Shown piece by piece: positions 5,819 through 10,880 of a DNA stretch of 10,880 bases (its first letter is position 1; the number at the start of each line of letters is the position of its first letter). The notes below the pieces were generated by a model. It made no database searches and had not been told where the DNA came from. It worked only from the letters and a program-made list of their open reading frames with translations. The DNA comes from JBOGEB01 sp050743125 (GTDB taxonomy: Bacteria > Actinomycetota > Nitriliruptoria > Euzebyales > Egibacteraceae): assembly GCA_050743125.1 (NCBI GenBank), contig JBOGEB010000154.1, positions 1 through 10,880 on the forward strand. The letters run 5' to 3'. Position numbers and translations under genes: made by a program.

Positions 5819-8051
5819 TCAGGCCGTGGCGTGGGCCGGGGAATCGGGGCGCAGGTCGACGTAGCGCAGCAGCTGGGCGTTGAGCGCCACGATGATCGTG
5901 GACAAGCTCATCAGGACCGCGGCGACGGCCATGGGCAACGTGATGCCGGCCCAGGCGAGCACGCCAGCGGCCAGGGGAATGGCGACGACGTTGTAGCCGG
6001 CCGCCCACCACAAGTTCTGCAGCATCTTCCGGTAGCTGGCCTCCGACAGCCGCCGGACCGCCAGGACCGCACGCGGGTCGTCGGAGGCCAGCACGATCCC
6101 GGCGGACTCAATCGCGACGTCGGTGCCCGCGCCGATCGCGATGCCGACGTCCGCGCGGGCCAGCGCCGGCGCGTCGTTGACACCGTCGCCGACGATCGCC
6201 ACGGTGTGGCCGCGGGCCTGCAGCTCGGCGACCACGCGCTCTTTGTCCTCGGGCAGGACCTCGGCGAACACCTCGGCGATGCCCAGGTCGNNNNNNNNNN
6301 NNNNNNNNNNNNNNNNNNNNNNNNNNNNNNNNNNNNNNNNNNNNNNNNNNNNNNNNNNNNNNNNNNNNNNNNNNNNNNNNNNNNNNNNNNTCGGCGATGC
6401 CCAGGTCGTCGATGCCCAGGTCGGCAGCGACCGCCTCGGCGACCTGGCGGGCGTCGCCGGTGATCATGGCCACGCGCAGACCGAGATCGTGCAGCGCCTG
6501 CACGGCCTCCCGGGATTCCGACCGAACCTCGTCCTCAAGCGCCAGGGCTCCGCTCACTTGACCGTCGCGCACGACGTACAAGACCGCGGCCCCGCGTGCC
6601 TGCCACTGCTCCACTGGCCCGGTCAGCGACTCGGGGACCGTCAGGCCACGCTCGCGCAGCAGGTTAGGCCCGCCCACCGCGACGACGCGTCCGTCCACGG
6701 TCGCCTCGACACCGCGGCCGGTCAGCGACCGGAACCCGGTCGCCCGGGGGGCCGGGGGGTGCGCCGCTGAGCGCTGACGCAGCTCGCCGCGCTCGCGGGC
6801 GGCGGCCACGATCGCGCGCGCCAGGGGATGCTCGCTGTCGGCCTCGACCACGCCGGCCAGCGCCAGCAGGCGGTCGGTGTCCCAGCCAGCTCCACCGGCG
6901 TCCGCCTCTGCGACGGCGGCCACGCCGGTGACCCGGTGCTCGCCCCTGGTCAGGGTGCCGGTCTTGTCGAACAGCACCACGTCGACCGTGCGCATGCGCT
7001 CCAGCGCAAGGCGGTCCTTGACCAGGATGCCGTTGCGCGCGGACAGCGAGGTCGAGATCGAGATCACGAGCGGGATCGCCAGACCCAGCGCGTGCGGGCA
7101 GGCGATGATCAGCACCGTCACCGCGCGCGTGACCGCGCTCTGCGGCTGGCCCAGCGCCGCCCACACCACCGCGGTCACCGCAGCCGCGGCGACCGCGGCG
7201 TAGAACAGCAGCGCCGCTGCGCGGTCGGCCAGCGCCTGCGCACGCGACCGCGACCGCTGCGCCTCGGCGACGAGTCGTCGGATGCCGGCCAGGGCGGTGT
7301 CCTCGCCGACTGCCTCGACCCGCACCCGGACCGCCGAGTCCGTGACGACCGTTCCGGCGACGACCCGGTCACCCTCGCTTCGGGGCACCGGGCGGGACTC
7401 CCCGGTGATCATGGACTCGTCCATGTCGGCGGCGCCCTCGACGATCACCCCGTCGGCGGGCACCCGGCCGCCAGGGCGCACGAGCACGATGTCGCCCATG
7501 GCCAGGTCGGCGACCTTCACGGTCTCGATCCCCGTGCCCGTGACCCGTTCGGCCTCGTCGGGCAGCAAAGCGGCCAGCGCCTCCAGCGCGCCTTGGGCTT
7601 GGCCGATCGCGCGCATCTCCTGCCAGTGGCCCAGCAGCATGATCACGATCAGCAGCGCCAGCTCCCACCACACCTCAACCCCGAACAGCCCGAGGCTCGT
7701 CGCCAGGCTCGCCACGAACGCCACCGTGATCGCCATGCCGATCAACAGCATCATCCCAGGCCGGCGGTCGCGGGCCTCAACGACGCCGCCGGTCAGGAAC
7801 GGCCAACCGCCGTAGACGAACACCACGGTGCCGAGGACTGGCGGGATCATTGCCGAGCCCGGGAACGCCGGTGGGTGGAAGCTCAGCAGGTGCTGGACCG
7901 TCTCGCTGTAGACCACGACCGGGATCGCCAGCAGCAGCGAGGTCCAGAACCGGTTCCGGAACATCGCCGCGTGATCACCGTGCCCGCCGTGGCGACCGAA
8001 CGGTGCACGAACCCCCTCGGCGGCGACGTCGTGCTCGTGCGTGGTGCTCAT
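5819..8051 (-). CDS. copB: Copper-translocating P1B-type ATPase, CopB type, interrupted by an assembly gap
   Basis: A membrane ATPase exporting copper (or silver) ions. ATG 8051 has GGGGAGGG at 8059-8066, about eight bases upstream. Residues 1-27 are His-rich (HEHD, HGGHGDH) in place of a Cys-type HMA domain. Motifs from this start are the actuator TGES (216-219), the transmembrane metal site Cys-Pro-His (318-320) in CPHALGLAIPLV, the phosphorylation site DKTGTLT (Asp362), SEHP (His408) and, after the gap is closed, GDGVND (582-587). CPH is the signature of the P1B-3/CopB group. Overlapping the 18 identical bases at the two gap edges joins both halves in frame to 704 residues plus stop, a normal length. 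Taken literally with 100 N, the frame breaks, which is an artefact. YceI lies upstream on the same strand. No copper-repressor site was recognised. Confidence 0.95.
6291..6390. other. Assembly gap (100 N) with identical 18-bp flanks
   Basis: Exactly 100 unknown bases, the conventional placeholder size. The 18 bases before it (6273-6290) equal the 18 bases after it (6391-6408). The two contig ends probably overlap, and the gap length is not a real measurement. Confidence 0.95.
6391..6420. repeat. 15-bp tandem duplication inside copB
   Basis: TCGGCGATGCCCAGG (6391-6405) is followed by TCGTCGATGCCCAGG (6406-6420), differing at one base. On the coding strand they encode Asp-Leu-Gly-Ile-Asp then Asp-Leu-Gly-Ile-Ala. 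CopB proteins usually have this element once, directly before EVFAEVLPEDK. The left gap flank begins with the same unit (6273-6287), so this repeat is the likely cause of the assembly break. Confidence 0.85.
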
Positions 8052-8118
8052 AGCTCGGCCCTCCCCGAGGATGCCGCGCCGCCGGGGAATGGCCCGCCGG
8101 AACAAGGCATGAGCATGA

Positions 8119-8143
8119 AGTCCGGATTGCTGGCTGCCGGACT
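8119..8143. repeat. Inverted repeat between yceI and copB
   Basis: AGTCCGG (8119-8125) and CCGGACT (8137-8143) are perfect complements around an 11-base loop. The hairpin lies 33 bases past the yceI stop and 67 bases before the copB ATG on the same strand. It could attenuate or stabilise the message between the two genes, or bind a regulator. There is no T run. The rest of 8052-8175 shows only the copB ribosome binding site. Confidence 0.45.
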
Positions 8144-8175
8144 CCAACCCTGACTTTGGCCTCGGCTGGGTCCGG

Positions 8176-8724
8176 TCAGTCCTTGGGGACGGAGACCTCG
8201 ACTTCGATCTCGACGGCGTCGCGCACCTTGAGCGCCCCCATGAGGGCGGAGAACGGCTTGATCCCCCACTGCGACTGGACCACGGTCGTGCTCGCCGTGG
8301 CGCGCCCGTCCTCGACGGTCAGCTCGAGCTCCGCGGGGCGGGTGGCGTCCTTGATGGTCAACTCCCCCGCTACCGTCAAGCGGTTGCCTGCGGGAGGACG
8401 CACGGCGGTCGAGCGGAAGACGATCTCCGAGTACCTGCGGGTGCTCAAAACCTTCTCGATGTTCTTCTTGATGTCCGCCCGGTCCTTGTCGGACAACGGC
8501 TTGGCGCCGCCCTTGGCCTCGCGCACCTCCAGGGACTGGACGTCCGCGGTCGCAGTGAGGCTCGAGCGCGTCGGGTCGTCCCCGTCGACGGTGGCCTCCG
8601 CGCTCCAACGGGTCGCCTCGAGGACGAGGTCGTGGCCCATCGAGCTGGCGAGCCCCTCTCGATACACGCGCAGGACAAGACGGCCCTCAGAGGGACCGAA
8701 GCTGTACGTACCGGCTGGCACCAT
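8176..8724 (-). CDS. YceI-family lipocalin-like protein
   Basis: A 182-residue protein of the YceI/polyisoprenoid-binding family, which forms a lipocalin-like barrel holding a long hydrophobic ligand. The family start PAGTYSFGPSEGRLVLRVYR is followed by SSMGHDLVLEATRWSAEATV. Later come the strand pattern RYSEIVFRST, LTVAGELTIKDATRPAELELTV, and the C-terminal SQWGIKPFSALMGALKVRDAVEIEVEV. The length is typical. No signal peptide or membrane segment is visible, so it is probably cytoplasmic, unlike the secreted E. coli YceI. ATG 8724 is chosen because GGAGG (CCTCC at 8734-8738 on the plus strand) sits nine bases upstream; GTG 8733 would be too close. It could share a transcript with copB 124 bases downstream, but a joint role in copper handling is only suggested by position. 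Confidence 0.9.
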   Translation of the reverse strand: MVPAGTYSFGPSEGRLVLRVYREGLASSMGHDLVLEATRWSAEATVDGDDPTRSSLTATADVQSLEVREAKGGAKPLSDKDRADIKKNIEKVLSTRRYSEIVFRSTAVRPPAGNRLTVAGELTIKDATRPAELELTVEDGRATASTTVVQSQWGIKPFSALMGALKVRDAVEIEVEVSVPKD

Positions 8725-8746
8725 AAGGCACAACCTCCAAGATTTG

Positions 8747-8776
8747 AACGTACGACGAGCCTACAGTCGCTGTCGA
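8747..8776 (-). promoter_or_regulatory. Candidate promoter of the YceI gene
   Basis: On the minus strand, TCGACA (8776-8771) and TACGTT (8752-8747) are separated by 18 bases. This roughly fits the actinobacterial TTGACN / TANNNT pattern and places the start site a few bases before the GGAGG. The match is weak. The rest of 8777-8945 shows no gene; TAGAGT at 8900-8905 is a possible -10 for the ferredoxin gene but no matching -35 was found. Confidence 0.25.
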
Positions 8777-8945
8777 GGAATCAACCCTGCGTACACCTCT
8801 CCTGTCGTCCTTGCAGGCCACCTCCGGCGGACTCCACCCCGACAGCGGTCGCTCGCTCGTCGTCAGGGTGACGGGGCTCGTCCATGATCTCGGCTGACAT
8901 AGAGTCTGCGTGGATAGCTCCAACCCCTTAAGGCCGAGACACGCC

Positions 8946-9284
8946 ATGCCCAAGCCCGAGAGGTTCGTGTTCGTCTGCATCAACCAACGGGATCAGACCC
9001 ATCCCCGGCCGAGCTGCATCAACAACGGGTCCGCTGACGTCTTCAACGCCCTGCGTGAGGAGCAGGGGCGGCGGCTGCTCACGGACGTGAAGATCGTCGC
9101 CGGTGGGTGCCTGGAGGCGTGCATGGTCGGCCCGGTCGTCGTGGTCTATCCCGACGACGTCTGGTACGGGGGGGTGACGGAGGAGGACGTTCCGGCGATC
9201 ATGGATCACCTGGAGGGCGGTCCGCCGGTAGCGTTCCTTCGGATCAGCGACGCCGAGTTCGACCTGCGACCGCCAGAGATGTGA
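8946..9284 (+). CDS. (2Fe-2S) ferredoxin, thioredoxin-like fold
   Basis: A 112-residue electron carrier of the thioredoxin-fold [2Fe-2S] ferredoxin family (the Aquifex Fd4 / NuoE-like group). The four cluster cysteines are visible at positions 11, 24, 55 and 59, in FVFVCINQ, RPSCINNG and GGCLEACMVGP. The helix-strand pattern DVKIVAGGCLEAC, then MVGPVVVVYPDDVWYGGVT, and EEDVPAIMDHL is typical. ATG 8946 is chosen because MPKPERFVFVC matches the family start. GTG 8910 would add 12 residues not expected in the fold. No strong ribosome binding site is seen for either start. The dioxygenase gene begins 43 bases downstream on the same strand, so cotranscription is likely, but HPPD itself needs no ferredoxin. 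The redox partner is unknown. Confidence 0.92.
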   Translation: MPKPERFVFVCINQRDQTHPRPSCINNGSADVFNALREEQGRRLLTDVKIVAGGCLEACMVGPVVVVYPDDVWYGGVTEEDVPAIMDHLEGGPPVAFLRISDAEFDLRPPEM

Positions 9285-9327
9285 GGGCGGCGATCCCGCC
9301 TGCGCGGCTCAACGAGGAGGCGCACAG

Positions 9328-10425
9328 ATGACCGATCTGATGCCCATCCAAGGCTTCCACCACGTCGAGTTCTCCGTCGGGAACGCGAAACAGGCGGCCC
9401 ACTACTACCGGAGCGCCTTCGGGTTCACCCCGATCGCGTACGCGGGGCCCGAGACGGGGGTGCGGGACCGGGTCTCGTGGGTCCTCGCCCAGGGCGACAT
9501 CCGTTTCGTCCTGACTGCCGGGCTGGGTCCGGACTCACCCGCCGTCCGGCATCAGGCGGAGCACGGCGACGGCGTGACGGACCTCGCGTTCGCCGTCCCC
9601 GACGCCGAGGAGGCGTTCCGTGTCGCCGTCGAGCGCGGCGCCGAGCCCGCCCGCGAACCCGAGGTGCTCACCGGCGCCGAGGGCAAGGTCGTCGTCTCGG
9701 CGATCAAGGCGTACGGCGACACGATCCACAGCTTCGTCGACGCGTCGAACTGGTCCGGGGTGTTCCTGCCCGGGTTCCGTCCAGCGGGCACCACGGCCCA
9801 CGCGACCTCCGCCGGCCTGGAGGCCGTCGACCACGTCGTCGCGAACGTCGAGTTGGGACGCATGGACGCCTGGGCCGACTTCTACGTGAGCGTCCTGGGG
9901 TTCACGCAGCTCGTGCACTATGACGACAAGGCGATCTCGACCGAGTACTCGGCGCTCATGAGCAAGGTCCTGTGGGACGGGACCGGCCGGATCAAGCTGC
10001 CGATCAACGAGCCGGCGAAGGGCCGCCGCCGCTCCCAGATCGAGGAGTACCTCGACGCGTACCGGTCGCCAGGCGTTCAGCATCTCGCGCTGGCGACCCA
10101 GGACATCGTCGCGACGGTGAGGGCGCTGCGGGCCAACGGGATCCGCTTCATGCGGGTGCCTGACACGTACTACGACGAGGTCGCCGCCCGGCTGGACTGG
10201 TCGACGATCGACGTGGACCCCGAGACCCTTGCCGCGCAGGAGATCCTCATCGACACCGACGACGAGGGCTACCTCCTCCAGATCTTCACCGAACCCGTCC
10301 AGGACCGGCCGACGGTGTTCTTCGAGGTGATCGAGCGGCACGGCTCCCACGGCTTCGGGGAGGGCAACTTCAGGGCGCTGTTCGCCGCGATCGAGCGCGA
10401 GCAGGCCCTGCGCGGCAACCTCTAA
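9328..10425 (+). CDS. hppD: 4-hydroxyphenylpyruvate dioxygenase
   Basis: A 365-residue non-haem Fe(II) enzyme that turns 4-hydroxyphenylpyruvate into homogentisate in tyrosine degradation. It has two vicinal-oxygen-chelate domains. The N-terminal one starts FHHVEFSVGNAKQAAHYY. The catalytic C-terminal one starts at VDHVVANV. The iron ligands of the family are present: His169 (VDHVV), His252 (GVQHLAL) and Glu333 (FFEVIER). The C-terminus DEGYLLQIFTEPVQDRP, then GFGEGNFRALFAAIEREQ and RGNL, is diagnostic of HPPD rather than the related hydroxymandelate synthase. GGAGG (9316-9320) lies seven bases before ATG 9328. No homogentisate dioxygenase or other pathway gene is in the window. Directly after the stop, at a three-base distance, begins the dispersed 21-nt repeat. 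Confidence 0.96.
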   Translation: MTDLMPIQGFHHVEFSVGNAKQAAHYYRSAFGFTPIAYAGPETGVRDRVSWVLAQGDIRFVLTAGLGPDSPAVRHQAEHGDGVTDLAFAVPDAEEAFRVAVERGAEPAREPEVLTGAEGKVVVSAIKAYGDTIHSFVDASNWSGVFLPGFRPAGTTAHATSAGLEAVDHVVANVELGRMDAWADFYVSVLGFTQLVHYDDKAISTEYSALMSKVLWDGTGRIKLPINEPAKGRRRSQIEEYLDAYRSPGVQHLALATQDIVATVRALRANGIRFMRVPDTYYDEVAARLDWSTIDVDPETLAAQEILIDTDDEGYLLQIFTEPVQDRPTVFFEVIERHGSHGFGEGNFRALFAAIEREQALRGNL

Positions 10426-10428
10426 CAA

Positions 10429-10512
10429 CGTGTTTGAGAATCGCGGCCTTGCCCCGTGGGCGAAAGGAGCGGAACCCGACGCGACGCGACCCCCGGAATA
10501 CTTCTCAGACAC
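10429..10512. repeat. Element B: second copy of the dispersed repeat, with imperfect terminal inverted repeats
   Basis: 10429-10449 is identical over 21 bases to the minus strand of 5795-5815. In this copy the left end GTGTTTGAGAA (10430-10440) pairs with TTCTCAGACAC (10502-10512), ten of eleven positions matching, so the segment resembles a short element with terminal inverted repeats. The middle holds GACGC repeats (10478-10489) and no ORF. CTCTAA occurs just outside both ends (10420-10425 and 10514-10519). It could be a miniature transposable element, a REP-like repeat or a transcription-end structure. Confidence 0.6.
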
Positions 10513-10566
10513 ACTCTAAGTACCCGGGTCGAAATAGCGTTGTCGTTTGGGCGGTGTTCGCCCTTG

Positions 10567-10606
10567 TGGCCAGGGTTCGTCACGTATGCGTGACGAACCC
10601 TGGCCA
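10567..10606. repeat. Perfect 18-bp hairpin with 4-base loop
   Basis: TGGCCAGGGTTCGTCACG (10567-10584) is exactly complementary to 10589-10606 around the loop TATG. It lies 141 bases after the dioxygenase stop in non-coding DNA. The stem is far longer than most operators. No T run follows on either strand, so a standard intrinsic terminator is not shown. A weaker stem, GGGCG / CGCCC (10549-10563), precedes it. Options are a factor-assisted terminator, a mobile-element end, a replication or recombination site, or a structured RNA. Confidence 0.85.
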
Positions 10607-10627
10607 TATGACGATTCCTGGCCACAG
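10592..10627. repeat. 18-bp imperfect tandem repeat extending the hairpin
   Basis: 10592-10609 (GACGAACCCTGGCCATAT) and 10610-10627 (GACGATTCCTGGCCACAG) lie head to tail and match at 14 of 18 positions. The left hairpin arm (10567-10581) is the inverted form of the same unit, giving one inverted and two direct copies. TGCGTCACGCA (10636-10646), a small palindrome sharing CGTCACG with the stem, follows. Iterated half-sites of this sort usually mark protein binding. Confidence 0.65.
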
Positions 10628-10798
10628 CGCTGACATGCGTCACGCACAGTCAGAATGGGCTGCTCACGATGACGCTGGGTCAGCTGCAGGCGGACGCGGC
10701 GGGGGTCGCTGCGACCAGCGGCCGGCACGCGCTCGAGGCGTGCGGCGCCGGCGCGCCGCGTCACTGCACATCGGGAAAACAGCAACGTTATTTATGCC

Positions 10799-10809
10799 CA
10801 ACCTCTAAC
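10799..10809. repeat. 11-bp direct repeat of the sequence at the dioxygenase stop
   Basis: CAACCTCTAAC occurs at 10416-10426, spanning the last codons and stop of the dioxygenase gene, and again exactly at 10799-10809, where it contains the stop of the minus-strand gene at the right edge. The two copies bound the palindrome-rich non-coding segment 10427-10798. Confidence 0.6.
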
Positions 10810-10880
10810 GCCGTAGGGCTCGGCGCATGGTGAGACGGGTGCCGTCCACGTGCCGGCGCACCTCGATGTCGACCAACCCG
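10805..10880 (-). CDS. C-terminal fragment of an unknown protein (5' part off window)
   Basis: On the minus strand the frame entering at the window edge reads 24 residues, GLVDIEVRRHVDGTRLTMRR plus ALRR, then TAG (10807-10805). The alternating Val-Asp-Ile-Glu-Val-Arg-Arg pattern and high G+C in third positions look like a coding C-terminus. The fragment is too short to assign a family. If real, the gene converges on the dioxygenase gene and ends in the 11-bp repeat. Confidence 0.45.
   Translation of the reverse strand, partial: GLVDIEVRRHVDGTRLTMRRALRR

Noticed and set aside
5819..6271. Separate small ATPase gene or pseudogene downstream of the gap
   Set aside because: It is the C-terminal part of copB. 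Joining the identical 18-bp flanks restores a single frame, so neither a truncation nor a second gene is needed.
6828..8153. 441-residue plus-strand open frame opposite copB
   Set aside because: It is the complement of the ATPase coding frame, with Asp/His/Arg-rich shadow composition and no domain.
8052..8175. CsoR-type copper operator before copB
   Set aside because: No GC-rich pseudo-palindrome of the known CsoR form was recognised; only the AGTCCGG inverted repeat is present.
10669..10834. Small plus-strand open frame starting MTLGQLQADAAGVAATSG
   Set aside because: It is short, lacks a ribosome binding site, loses coding-like composition after about 35 residues and overlaps the convergent stop region. 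It may be a remnant but cannot be supported.

Overview
The window comes from a very GC-rich bacterial chromosome, most likely an actinobacterium or close relative. The dihydropteroate-synthase-like gene matches the mycobacterial FolP2 subtype, including its C-terminal ending, and a DivIVA-like membrane protein lies divergently beside it. However, glycyl-tRNA synthetase is the two-gene alpha2beta2 form (glyQ-glyS). Mycobacterium and Streptomyces use a single-chain enzyme instead, so a deep-branching actinobacterial lineage is more likely than a classical one. A run of exactly 100 N (6291-6390) marks a draft or metagenome scaffold.

Layout from left to right. A minus-strand gene runs off the left edge (1-407). 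It encodes a membrane-anchored protein with a DivIVA-like motif and ends in a Gly-Ala-Asp-Pro tandem repeat. Divergent from it is a folP2-type gene (457-1323). A compact Phd-VapC type II toxin-antitoxin operon (1383-2012) follows, preceded by an AT-rich palindrome that looks like its autoregulatory operator. Next is a minus-strand, membrane-anchored protein with a degenerate Rieske fold (2045-2650). Divergent from that is the overlapping glyQ-glyS pair (2692-5720).

Between the convergent ends of glyS and a copper ATPase gene lies a 40-bp imperfect palindrome. The copper ATPase (copB type, minus strand, 8051-5819) is interrupted by the N block. The 18 bases on the two sides of the block are identical. 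Overlapping them restores one uninterrupted 704-residue ATPase, so the gap probably holds no large missing sequence, though copies of a 15-bp tandem repeat could be hidden there. Upstream of copB on the same strand is a YceI-family gene (8176-8724).

Divergent from yceI are a thioredoxin-fold [2Fe-2S] ferredoxin gene (8946-9284) and a 4-hydroxyphenylpyruvate dioxygenase gene (9328-10425), probably cotranscribed. The last ~380 bases before the right-edge gene are non-coding and unusually rich in palindromes. They carry a second exact copy of a 21-nt segment of the glyS/copB palindrome, a perfect 18-bp hairpin with a 4-nt loop, an 18-bp tandem repeat, and an 11-bp direct repeat flanking the region. 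A fragment of a minus-strand gene (10805-10880) closes the window.

The genes do not form one pathway; most are housekeeping or metabolic. The least explained signals are the dispersed 21-nt repeat, which begins exactly three bases after the stop codons of two unrelated genes, and the palindrome cluster at the right end.
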